From the NCBI RefSeq assembly GCF_009725995.1, contig NZ_RCNS01000004.1, positions 578,993 through 642,992 on the forward strand: DNA of 64,000 bases, given 5' to 3'. Positions 46,011 through 53,281 of the stretch are shown piece after piece. Under the pieces are notes generated by a model. It did no database searches. It had not been told where the DNA came from and saw only the letters and a list, made by a program, of their open reading frames with translations. The DNA is from Zobellia laminariae (GTDB taxonomy: Bacteria > Bacteroidota > Bacteroidia > Flavobacteriales > Flavobacteriaceae). How positions within the stretch are numbered: the first letter of the stretch is position 1; every line of letters starts with the position of its first letter. Both the position numbers and the translations under genes were made by a program.

Positions 46011-46026
46011 CCCGAACGCAATAAAA

Positions 46027-46794
46027 ATGAATCATCTTATATGCACCCTTATTGTTACGTTTTTTTTACCGGTGCTATCCATGGGGCAGACTTATAATAA
46101 AGAGATCGAAGCTAAAATAAAACTAGATATCCAAGAGGACAAGATGGTAACTATTACCGGAACAGCTTACAATATTGGCGAGACCAGCAAAAGTTTTAAG
46201 TATATACTTTCGGTCATAAAGACAGGTGCCAATGGAAACAATAATAAAAATGACCAAAAGGGAAGACTGGTTTTGCAACCTGGAGAAAAGAAGGAGTTGT
46301 CTACTATGACAGTCAATATGGTAGAAGAAGATAAAACTATAATTCTACTTCTAATTTACGAAGAAAATCAACTTATAGGTAAAGACAGAAGAGTTTTACA
46401 GGGGCTTAAAGATTTAGGTGATGCAAATAGTGCTTCAGACAATAGTTCTTTTGATAAAAAAGATGTTAGGAATGGTAATGCAGATGGAGTGTTTTCAAAA
46501 GGTATGGTGATAGAGGATACCAAAACAAAACCTGGAAACGATTTTTATCGATATTTCTATTCCAATTATTTATCAAACGGCATTGGAGGTGAAAAAATAG
46601 TGAAAATAAAAGAAGATTTTGCTTTGGCCAGTACCACCAGAATTAGTGTTTTGGCAGAAAACAATGTGGTCATACAGTTTTATGTAAATCCAAGAAGTGA
46701 CTTTTTAAAAGAGATGGCCCAAAAATCGGTGTATGCTGTAAATAATTATTTCTTGAGGTTACGCAAAAACAAGGAACAAATTAAAAGATATTGA
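46027..46794 (+). CDS. csgE: CsgE curli assembly protein with extra N-terminal domain
   Basis: A protein of 255 aa with signal peptide (LIVTFFLPVLSMGQ). The C-terminal half (about residues 155-255) has the CsgE pattern: GMVIEDTKTKPGNDFYRYFY, then IVKIKEDFALASTTRISVL and VIQFYVNPRS. CsgE caps the periplasmic face of the CsgG pore. E. coli CsgE is about 130 aa; here about 125 residues precede it, forming a beta-rich domain (TGTAYNIGETSKSFKYIL; KGRLVLQPGEKKELSTMTV) that resembles CsgH, the curli inhibitor of alphaproteobacteria. That resemblance is my inference. The start is 17 nt after the upstream stop. Confidence 0.85.
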   Translation: MNHLICTLIVTFFLPVLSMGQTYNKEIEAKIKLDIQEDKMVTITGTAYNIGETSKSFKYILSVIKTGANGNNNKNDQKGRLVLQPGEKKELSTMTVNMVEEDKTIILLLIYEENQLIGKDRRVLQGLKDLGDANSASDNSSFDKKDVRNGNADGVFSKGMVIEDTKTKPGNDFYRYFYSNYLSNGIGGEKIVKIKEDFALASTTRISVLAENNVVIQFYVNPRSDFLKEMAQKSVYAVNNYFLRLRKNKEQIKRY

Positions 46795-46795
46795 T

Positions 46796-47194
46796 ATGAG
46801 ATATATTATTTTGATTCTTTTTCTCGCTTTTGGCATGCAGGGGGTATGCGGTCAGCAAATGACTTATAAACCGATCAACCCCATGTTTGGGGGTGATACA
46901 TTCAATTACCAACAATTAATGGCTTCCGCTGCGGCACAAAATTCGTTTAAGGACCCAAGTAGCTTGAGAAACGAACAAACCGAGTTGGAAACGTTTAATG
47001 ACAACCTTAACCGTCAAGTGCTTAATCAGATTTCTAAATCTGTACTTAACACGCAATTAGGAGACGAATTAACGGAGGGCACATTTACCATTGGTGATCT
47101 GGCAGTAGAAATTTACGATTCTTTAGAAGGTCTTGTCATTAATATTCTAAATACTACAACAGGAGAACAGTCACAAGTTATCATCCCCAATTAA
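46796..47194 (+). CDS. csgF: CsgF curli assembly factor
   Basis: A protein of 132 aa with signal peptide (YIILILFLAFGMQGVCGQ). The CsgF signature follows the cleavage site: MTYKPINPMFGGDTFNYQQL, then LMASAAAQNSF. In E. coli CsgF binds the CsgG pore from outside and couples secretion to nucleation by CsgB. Length matches the family. The start lies one base after the CsgE stop. Confidence 0.92.
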   Translation: MRYIILILFLAFGMQGVCGQQMTYKPINPMFGGDTFNYQQLMASAAAQNSFKDPSSLRNEQTELETFNDNLNRQVLNQISKSVLNTQLGDELTEGTFTIGDLAVEIYDSLEGLVINILNTTTGEQSQVIIPN

Positions 47195-47200
47195 CTTGCT

Positions 47201-48586
47201 ATGAAAATAAAAGGGAAAATATTGGTTTTATTGGTTTGTATAATCACTTCTGGTTGCGGAACTTATTTTAATCAGCCAACCGCTGTAGCGCCTTCCAGAA
47301 TGGGCGAGGTAACAACTTATACAAAAACTTTAAAAGACTTTCCTTTGCCAAAGGAACCGGTAGTGGTTGGAGTATATAATTTTAAAGACCAAACAGGCCA
47401 ATATAAAAGTGTAGAGGCAGGTAGTACCTTCAGCACGGCAATTCCGCAAGGGGCTACAACTATTCTTATTAAGGCTCTGGAAGATTCTAAATGGTTTACT
47501 CCAATTGAACGAGAGAACCTAGGGAATTTATTAAATGAGCGAAACATTATCCGCTCTACTCGAGATGAACATAGAAAATCTAATGCCAAAGACGTTCCAA
47601 GTTTAACTCCTCTTTTGTTCGCAGGAATCTTATTGGAAGGAGGGGTTGTTTCCTATGACACCAATATAATAACAGGGGGTGCAGGAGCAAGATATTTTGG
47701 TGCAGGCGGGTCCACGCAATATAGACAAGATCGGCTAACCGTATACCTCAGAGCAGTGTCCACTTCTAACGGAAAAATTTTAAAGACAGTTTATGTGTCT
47801 AAGACCATTCTATCCCAATCAATTGATGCAAGTCTATTTCGTTACGTTAGTTTTCAACGAATCTTGGAAGCTGAAACTGGAATTACAAGAAACGAACCAG
47901 TACAGTTGGCTTTGAAAGATGCTATTGAAAAAGCAGTTGAGGGTATGATAATAGAAGGTATTGATGATGGGCTTTGGGGTACGGCAAAAGGTAAGAGAAT
48001 GGACGATTATTTAGTGAACGAATATTTAAAAGAAAAACAGATAGACGAATCCAAACTTTTATATGATCGTAAGCAAAAACCAATTGTTCATAGAGATGCG
48101 CTACAATTTACGGTAGCTTCCCCTTTACTAAATGCAGATTTTTCAAAAAAATCCTTAGGAATAGGTGGGGGTATAGGATTTTCTAAATCTATTACCCCAA
48201 AGTTGAATGCCAATTTTAGCGTTGGGTATTTATATTTTACAGGAGGTAACGGTTTTTTTAAGGAGTATATGAATGCCGACCTAAATCTTGAATACAAGAT
48301 TTTACCCTATGACACAGTAGGTCCGTTTTTATATGGCGGTGCAGGTGCGGCTTTTGATTTGCACAGCACACCGGTAGAGCTTAAGGAAAAAAGTTCCGCC
48401 CCAAAGGTGCAATTTGGAGTAGGAGTAGATGTCTATCTGACCCAAAGATTTGATTTGCGCCTCTTTGCCGAGAATAACATAGTTTTTAGTGACGCCATAG
48501 ATGACTTGATAAATGGAAAAAGAGATGATTTTTATTACAATTTTGGAGTTTCATTGAAATATAAATTGGGAAAAGGATACAAATGA
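47201..48586 (+). CDS. csgG: CsgG curli secretion pore with C-terminal barrel-like extension
   Basis: A protein of 461 aa. Lipobox with acylated Cys19 (LVCIITSGC). The CsgG domain spans about residues 30-285: VVVGVYNFKDQTGQYK, STAIPQGATTILIKAL, SKWFTPIERENLGNLLNE and YRQDRLTVYLRAVS; nine subunits form the outer-membrane pore. E. coli CsgG is 277 aa; the extra roughly 165 residues show alternating beta strands with glycines (LGIGGGIGFSKSITPKLN, FGVSLKYKLGK) typical of a small outer-membrane beta-barrel. This could add a barrel to each protomer. The last bases overlap the next start. Confidence 0.92.
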   Translation: MKIKGKILVLLVCIITSGCGTYFNQPTAVAPSRMGEVTTYTKTLKDFPLPKEPVVVGVYNFKDQTGQYKSVEAGSTFSTAIPQGATTILIKALEDSKWFTPIERENLGNLLNERNIIRSTRDEHRKSNAKDVPSLTPLLFAGILLEGGVVSYDTNIITGGAGARYFGAGGSTQYRQDRLTVYLRAVSTSNGKILKTVYVSKTILSQSIDASLFRYVSFQRILEAETGITRNEPVQLALKDAIEKAVEGMIIEGIDDGLWGTAKGKRMDDYLVNEYLKEKQIDESKLLYDRKQKPIVHRDALQFTVASPLLNADFSKKSLGIGGGIGFSKSITPKLNANFSVGYLYFTGGNGFFKEYMNADLNLEYKILPYDTVGPFLYGGAGAAFDLHSTPVELKEKSSAPKVQFGVGVDVYLTQRFDLRLFAENNIVFSDAIDDLINGKRDDFYYNFGVSLKYKLGKGYK

Positions 48587-50130
48587 AAACAATATTAGAT
48601 ATTAAGGAAATAGAATATAGGCGGTTTCTATGCTGTGGATTACTTATTGGAATTTTTTGTTTCCTTGGCTGTTCCGAGGAAACTATAAGTGATTTGGAAT
48701 TTGGTACCCTTACGGGAAATGTGGTGTCTAAGGGGGACAATACACCACTTAAAAATGTGAAGATAAGTACCAGTCCTGTTTCAAATACCGTCTTTACAAA
48801 TGATAAAGGTGATTTTACATTGAGTGATATTCAAAGCGGTGAGTACTCAGTGCAGGCGGAGCTTTTAGATTTTCAGACTTCTTTTGAGCCAGCAAATGTA
48901 TTAGATGGGAGAGCCACAAATATAGTTTTTGAGCTTGATTCAATTAATGTGGAAAATTTAGCTCCGTTAGTACCCAACTTGATTTTTCCAGAGGAGAATA
49001 GCGGTAACATAGGAACTACTGTAACATTTCAATGGTCTTCTTCTAAAAATGATGAAGACGAGATAAATTATATGCTTGAACTGAGAAATGGTACTTCTAA
49101 CGAAGTAACTGTTTTTAGCGAAATAAAGGATACTCTTTTAGTAGTTGAGGATTTGACAATTGGTAGTAATTATTTTTGGCAAATTTCTGCTGCAGACGAT
49201 ACGAGTCAACCAGTGAAAAGTAAGCTTGGCGGCTTTGTTACAAAAGGTAATACGTTGAATCGCTTTCTTTATGTTAGAAATATAAAAGGTAATAATATAA
49301 TTTTTTCTGGTTCTGAACCAACAGGAAGTAGTAATGACAATTTAAATCAAAATGAGTTACAACTAACAAATTCCAACTTTAATAGCTATAGACCATTAAA
49401 AAACAATACAGTTAATAAAATTGCTTTTTTAAGAAATGTAGGAGCGGAAACACATCTGTTTACAATAAATACAGATGGAACTGATATGGCGCAGGTGACC
49501 CATGCAGTTCCTCTTGCCGGATTCAGAGAAGACCAATTAGGATTTTCTTGGTATGATGGAGGGGCTAAATTCTATTTTCCAAATTTCAATAAATTATACT
49601 CTATCAATAGAGATGGTTCGGGCCTAGAATTGGTTTATCAAACTGATGCCGCCATTTTTATAACTGATATAACTGTAAATCCAGTTAATGACTTGGTGGC
49701 ATTAAAAACCAATGATTTGGAAGGTTATAATGTAAAAGTTTCATTGGTAGATGTAAGCACCAATACGGAAGAACAAATAGTTATTTCAGGAGAATCGGGT
49801 GCAATAGGAGGACTGGATTTTTCTTCGGATGGAACAAAAATTGTGTATACAAGAGATGTTTCCGGGGCTGAAAACACGGAGTATCGCCAATTTGATTCGC
49901 GTATTTTTGAATATCAAATAGCAACAGATACAACTACTGAAATAGATACATCCAAAGAAGAAGGAACTAACGATTTGGATGCAAAATACGCACCTAATGA
50001 TGGTGCTGTAATTTTTGTAAACACTTCCAACGATGGTATATCGGAAAGAAAAACATATAGAGTTATTCCTAGTGATAGCAATAGAAAAGAACCCTTGTTT
50101 TATGATGCATTTATGCCTGATTGGGAGTAA
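48583..50130 (+). CDS. Curli-operon lipoprotein with Ig-like and TolB-type propeller domains
   Basis: A protein of 515 aa. Lipobox with Cys30 (IGIFCFLGC). Domains: a carboxypeptidase-regulatory-like fold (about residues 40-112; GTLTGNVVSKGDNTPLKNV), an Fn3-like domain (about 120-215; TVTFQWSSSKNDEDEINY), then a six-blade-like propeller (about 225-510; TINTDGTDMAQVTHAVP, LDFSSDGTKIVYTRD). The start overlaps the csgG stop (ATGA), so it is translationally coupled to the pore gene and is probably part of the curli machinery. No homologous role is known to me; a surface anchor or a lectin-like cap are possible. Confidence 0.78.
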   Translation: MKTILDIKEIEYRRFLCCGLLIGIFCFLGCSEETISDLEFGTLTGNVVSKGDNTPLKNVKISTSPVSNTVFTNDKGDFTLSDIQSGEYSVQAELLDFQTSFEPANVLDGRATNIVFELDSINVENLAPLVPNLIFPEENSGNIGTTVTFQWSSSKNDEDEINYMLELRNGTSNEVTVFSEIKDTLLVVEDLTIGSNYFWQISAADDTSQPVKSKLGGFVTKGNTLNRFLYVRNIKGNNIIFSGSEPTGSSNDNLNQNELQLTNSNFNSYRPLKNNTVNKIAFLRNVGAETHLFTINTDGTDMAQVTHAVPLAGFREDQLGFSWYDGGAKFYFPNFNKLYSINRDGSGLELVYQTDAAIFITDITVNPVNDLVALKTNDLEGYNVKVSLVDVSTNTEEQIVISGESGAIGGLDFSSDGTKIVYTRDVSGAENTEYRQFDSRIFEYQIATDTTTEIDTSKEEGTNDLDAKYAPNDGAVIFVNTSNDGISERKTYRVIPSDSNRKEPLFYDAFMPDWE

Positions 50131-50143
50131 ATATTAGAAAGGG

Positions 50144-50184
50144 AAACTCCAGAAACATTTTGAAAACCTTTTTGAGGCGGAGTT
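50144..50184 (+). pseudogene. Fragment of a second lipB 3' end
   Basis: The sequence encodes KLQKHFENLFEAEL in the lipB frame and aligns to 43270-43310 with three substitutions, all silent; the next third-position base also differs silently (TTA/TTG). The stop is lost by a small change. It abuts a terminator and marks the right boundary of the curli cluster. Confidence 0.9.
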
Positions 50185-50196
50185 GATAAAACAAAA

Positions 50197-50223
50197 AAAA
50201 CCGAGGTTTGAGCCTCGGTTTTT
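50197..50223 (-). terminator. Terminator of collagen-like gene 1
   Basis: AAAACCGAGG and CCTCGGTTTT stem with TTTGAG loop. Nearly identical to the terminator at 50871-50897, supporting tandem duplication of gene plus terminator. Confidence 0.88.
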
Positions 50224-50242
50224 GTTTTGCTTAAAAAGCCCG

Positions 50243-50803
50243 TTAGTATTCAAGACCAAAATACTGCATAACTTCTTCGTAAGTCATTTTTTTAATGTTT
50301 TCCCTTCCTGTTTTTCCAGATAGATTGCCTTCAACAAGAATGAATCTAAAGTCTATGGTTTGTGAAAAAGCGGATTCTATAACGAGGGACCCAACAAGGA
50401 TTTCATCAATATCCATACGAACTTCGTTGGAAATGACTAATGGCAGGCTCTCCCATTTAGAGGTTTCTGAAGAAACTTTGGTATATCCTAAAACGAATCC
50501 TGTATCAAATATTTTTTGTGTTAGTTCGGGTACATCAATGTTGTTATTACCAGCGACGATAACGATATCGTCAAATGTGACCGAAACAACATTGGCATTA
50601 CCATTTTCTCCGTCGTTACCATCTTCACCGACCGGCCCTTGAGGACCTTCAGGCCCTTGTTCTCCTTGAATGCCCTGCTCCCCTTGAATACCTTGTTCCC
50701 CTTGCGGCCCTATTGGGCCAACATCCCCATCTTTTGAACAGGAAGTAATTAGTGCGGTAATACTTAAAAATGTCAAGAGTAAAATTTTCAGTGTAGTTTT
50801 CAT
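50243..50803 (-). CDS. Collagen-like lipoprotein 1
   Basis: A protein of 186 aa. Lipoprotein signal (ILLLTFLSITALITSC), then about 14 Gly-X-Y triplets (GPIGPQGEQGIQGEQG and on, residues about 28-70), and a compact C-terminal domain ending in KKMTYEEVMQYFGLEY. Collagen-like surface proteins of bacteria form trimeric stalks; here the lipid anchor would hold the stalk at the outer membrane. A paralogue lies directly upstream on the same strand. A sigma-type motif (TGTTAACC) stands at 50860-50853. Confidence 0.88.
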   Translation of the reverse strand: MKTTLKILLLTFLSITALITSCSKDGDVGPIGPQGEQGIQGEQGIQGEQGPEGPQGPVGEDGNDGENGNANVVSVTFDDIVIVAGNNNIDVPELTQKIFDTGFVLGYTKVSSETSKWESLPLVISNEVRMDIDEILVGSLVIESAFSQTIDFRFILVEGNLSGKTGRENIKKMTYEEVMQYFGLEY

Positions 50804-50825
50804 AATGCTTGTGATTTATGTATTT

Positions 50826-50860
50826 GGTATTTTATGTTGCAGACAATACCAAGGTTAACA
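50826..50860 (-). promoter_or_regulatory. TGTTAACC-N17-ATAAAATACC promoter-like motif, collagen-like gene 1
   Basis: TGTTAACC (minus, 50860-50853) is followed after 17 nt by ATAAAATACC (50835-50826), 23 nt before the ATG. It is the same pair as at collagen-like gene 2 and the 52.5-kb operon. It does not match the TAnnTTTG consensus, suggesting an alternative sigma factor. Confidence 0.55.
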
Positions 50861-50870
50861 TCTGGCATAA

Positions 50871-50897
50871 AAAAACCGAGGTATAAGCCTCGGTTTT
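50871..50897 (-). terminator. Terminator of collagen-like gene 2
   Basis: AAAAACCGAGG and CCTCGGTTTTT stem with a TATAAG loop, 22 nt after the stop. Confidence 0.88.
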
Positions 50898-50918
50898 TTT
50901 GTTTTGTAAATGATTTTA

Positions 50919-51719
50919 TTAATAATCAAATCCAAAATGGTCCATAACTTCTTGATAAGACATTTTTTTGAAGTTTGAGGCATTATTTTTAGAGCTAGTT
51001 GCCTCAGGAATAATGATATATTTGAATCGAACTCCTTTTGCGTATGCCGGACCGCTAGAGTTCCAAGTATATTCACGTGAGGTCAGGTCAGTATCGTATT
51101 TTCGGATTGCTACGGACAATGTGTTGGAGGCATGGTTAATATGTGAATCTACCGATTTTTGGATACTACCAGAGGAAGTATTGACGATATAGCGAGGTAG
51201 CAACTGAACTTGAATGTCATTATCATAATATACAAGAATTACCCCCTCTTTAACTTTAGCTTTAATACCCGTTGCCAGTACTAGTGCTTTATATTTTGAA
51301 TTGCAACAGGTATATGAACTCTCAATAGGTTCAAGCCATTCTGAGGCAATGACATTCGCATTACCATCTTTACCGTCAGAACCATTTTCTCCATCCTCAC
51401 CATTAATACCATCAACGCCGGCAGGTCCAGGTTCTCCAGTATCTCCTTTTGGTCCTGTAGCTCCATCTTGTCCATCAACACCGTCAGTTCCTGCAGGGCC
51501 TTGTGCTCCTGTTTCACCTTTTTCACCATCGGCTCCATTAGCTCCGTCTGTGCCATTAGTTCCATTTGCCACTCCATTACTATTTGTGCCTGATTCGTTT
51601 TGTTCGCTCTGAACAGCTTGCGGCAGTACAGTTTCTTCTAAACTATCTTTTTGGCATGATGTTGCAATTATTGAAATTCCTATAAATGCGTAAGTCATAA
51701 TTTTCATTGTAGTTCTCAT
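50919..51719 (-). CDS. Collagen-like lipoprotein 2
   Basis: A protein of 266 aa from ATG 51719 (MRTTMKIMTYAFIGISIIATSC; the ATG at 51743 overlaps the predicted -10 box and is rejected). About 25 Gly-X-Y triplets (GPAGTDGVDGQDGATGPKGD, residues about 45-120) follow the lipid-modified Cys, then a C-terminal domain with a CC pair (SSYTCCNSKYK) and the ending KKMSYQEVMDHFGFDY, matching the end of the neighbouring collagen-like protein. The two are tandem paralogues. Probable trimeric surface stalk. Confidence 0.88.
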   Translation of the reverse strand: MRTTMKIMTYAFIGISIIATSCQKDSLEETVLPQAVQSEQNESGTNSNGVANGTNGTDGANGADGEKGETGAQGPAGTDGVDGQDGATGPKGDTGEPGPAGVDGINGEDGENGSDGKDGNANVIASEWLEPIESSYTCCNSKYKALVLATGIKAKVKEGVILVYYDNDIQVQLLPRYIVNTSSGSIQKSVDSHINHASNTLSVAIRKYDTDLTSREYTWNSSGPAYAKGVRFKYIIIPEATSSKNNASNFKKMSYQEVMDHFGFDY

Positions 51720-51743
51720 AATCTTTAGTTTTATATGTAGCAT

Positions 51744-51777
51744 AGTATTTTATTTAGAAGCATATGAAAGGTCAACA
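51744..51777 (-). promoter_or_regulatory. TGTTGACC-N16-ATAAAATACT motif, collagen-like gene 2
   Basis: TGTTGACC (minus, 51777-51770) and ATAAAATACT beginning at 51753, with 16 nt between. One base differs from TGTTAACC. It places the transcription start before the chosen ATG at 51719. Confidence 0.5.
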
Positions 51778-51816
51778 GAAGAGGTAAGAAAAAAACTAGG
51801 AATCATCTGGTTTCTT

Positions 51817-52377
51817 TCAATGACTAATTACTTCAGCTTGTGCACCTTCGCGGACGAAAGTATTTATGGTGCCGCCAGAAATATTTTGGAAAATGCTACT
51901 ACCACCGTAATCACGTACACTTATGGTTATAGGTGTGCCTCCAATGGGATTCCCCTTTGCAATAAAGTCTCCATGTAGAATAGTTCCCGTTAATGGAACT
52001 GATTGGTCACCTGTCCAAGAAATAAGGTCGCTGAGAGTAGAAAATTGAGTGCGTTGCCATGGACTGGTAATTGTAGCATTAAATTCAAGGAAAAGCGGTT
52101 GAAATAACATTTCTAATTTTTGTAACCCACCAGAGTCAGCTCCAGTAAGTTGAAACTCATATTTATCATCTTTACGGAGTAGTAATTGAAAATTGTCGAA
52201 ATCGTCATTTTGATCAAAGGTGTGGTCAAAATTATTTCCAATAATTCTAATCGAAAAATTAGGTGGGTCTGTATCGGTTTGTGGAATTTCTGTTTCACAA
52301 CTTATTGCTGTTATGGCGAAAAGAGTAACTGTGATATAATTTAATAAATTCTTGTAATTAATTTTTAAAGTTTTCAT
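51817..52377 (-). CDS. Lipoprotein of unknown function
   Basis: A protein of 186 aa with lipobox (ITVTLFAITAISC). The mature region is predominantly beta (NFSIRIIGNNFDHTFDQND; KYEFQLTGADSGGLQKLE). I do not recognise a family; the short sequence suggests an Ig-like or jelly-roll domain. It is likely the second gene of a transcript beginning with the 33-aa peptide, which is preceded by the shared promoter motif. Confidence 0.7.
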   Translation of the reverse strand: MKTLKINYKNLLNYITVTLFAITAISCETEIPQTDTDPPNFSIRIIGNNFDHTFDQNDDFDNFQLLLRKDDKYEFQLTGADSGGLQKLEMLFQPLFLEFNATITSPWQRTQFSTLSDLISWTGDQSVPLTGTILHGDFIAKGNPIGGTPITISVRDYGGSSIFQNISGGTINTFVREGAQAEVISH

Positions 52378-52431
52378 AATTTCAGGATTAAAAGGTTATA
52401 TAAAAATTGAATTAATGCAAGAGTATATGCT

Positions 52432-52533
52432 TTACATAAGCAGCTTAAAAAGAACAAACAGAGATGCCGTAAAGGCTAGAATTAATATTCTTTTTATAAG
52501 CTCTAATTTTTCATAGGTGTCCATGTCTTTCAT
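52432..52533 (-). CDS. Membrane peptide, 33 aa
   Basis: A 33-residue frame: MKDMDTYEKLELIKR, then a hydrophobic helix (ILILAFTASLFVLFKLLM). Its ATG stands just after a TGTTAACC-N17-ATAAAGTAAC motif, which supports expression. Function unknown. Confidence 0.45.
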   Translation of the reverse strand: MKDMDTYEKLELIKRILILAFTASLFVLFKLLM

Positions 52534-52544
52534 TTTAAGGTTCG

Positions 52545-52578
52545 TTACTTTATGTCCAAAGCTTAGCTTAGGTTAACA
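52545..52578 (-). promoter_or_regulatory. TGTTAACC-N17-ATAAAGTAAC motif, 52.5-kb operon
   Basis: TGTTAACC (minus, 52578-52571), 17 nt, then ATAAAGTAAC starting at 52553. It precedes the 33-aa peptide and lipoprotein genes. Confidence 0.5.
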
Positions 52579-52682
52579 TGTTTTCTCTTTTTTATTTTAA
52601 GTATGATAATTTTCTGTGAGCGTAAATAATCCTTGGATTTGCGGAGCGAGCATCTAAAAAATGTTAAATTAGATGCCACCGC

Positions 52683-52690
52683 TGTTAACC
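52683..52690 (+). promoter_or_regulatory. TGTTAACC copy before the sigma factor gene
   Basis: A perfect TGTTAACC, but only 21 nt before the ATG at 52712, so a -10 box at the shared spacing would overlap the start codon. Either the mRNA is leaderless or translation begins elsewhere, or the copy serves another role. Confidence 0.35.
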
Positions 52691-52711
52691 TTCTCATTAG
52701 ATATGCATTAA

Positions 52712-53281
52712 ATGGAAAATATACAGGCAGAAATAACGCTTGAAGATTTACGAAAGGGTTCGGATGACCTCCTTAAGAGGGTTTATGAGTCTAACCGCCT
52801 AAAATTTTTGAATTACGCTAGGCGCTACAACCTTTCGGAAGAAGAGAATATAGATGTGTATCAAGATGCTTATGTAATTTTTTATGATAATGTCATGAGC
52901 GGAAAGTTAGAAAGCTTAACCAGTAGTATTTCTACATATCTGTTTTCCATAGGTAAATATTTAATCTTTGATAAGATGCGGAAGAATAAGAAGGTGGTTT
53001 CGGGTGATTATGATTTGTCTAGAGTGGCAGAAGTTGATGAAGAGGTCAATACTTTTGAAATGGAAAAACAGAGCCTAACTACAGAACAGGAATTATTAAA
53101 AAAACACTTTGGCTCTTTAGGTGATAAATGCCAAGAATTACTGACGTTGTTTTATTACCGAGGGTTTACCATTCAAGAAATAATGGAGGCCAAAAACTAC
53201 AATAGCGAGAATGTGGTGAAATCTGCTAAATCTCGTTGTATGAAAACATTGAGGGAAAAAATCCAAGCAAATACCTACTAA
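52712..53281 (+). CDS. ECF-type sigma-70 family RNA polymerase sigma factor
   Basis: A protein of 189 aa. Region 2 (about residues 20-90; RLKFLNYARRYNLSEEENID, VYQDAYVIFYDNV, YLFSIGKYLIFDKMRK) and region 4 (about 125-185; GDKCQELLTLFYYRGFTI, then the helix-turn-helix EIMEAKNYNSENVVKSAK) are present, with no region 1 or 3: the ECF layout. It is translationally coupled (TAATG) with the following membrane protein, the usual arrangement with an anti-sigma factor. The promoter-like motif shared by nearby genes is a candidate target. Confidence 0.9.
   Translation: MENIQAEITLEDLRKGSDDLLKRVYESNRLKFLNYARRYNLSEEENIDVYQDAYVIFYDNVMSGKLESLTSSISTYLFSIGKYLIFDKMRKNKKVVSGDYDLSRVAEVDEEVNTFEMEKQSLTTEQELLKKHFGSLGDKCQELLTLFYYRGFTIQEIMEAKNYNSENVVKSAKSRCMKTLREKIQANTY

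Noticed and set aside
43318..50143. Integrase or transposase carried by the curli island
   Set aside because: All six genes in the interval are accounted for as curli or lipoprotein genes; no recombinase or inverted-repeat ends were seen.
50243..51719. Collagen-like genes as part of the acquired curli island
   Set aside because: They lie outside the lipB-tail repeat, on the opposite strand, with terminators facing lipB, so they more likely belong to the recipient backbone.
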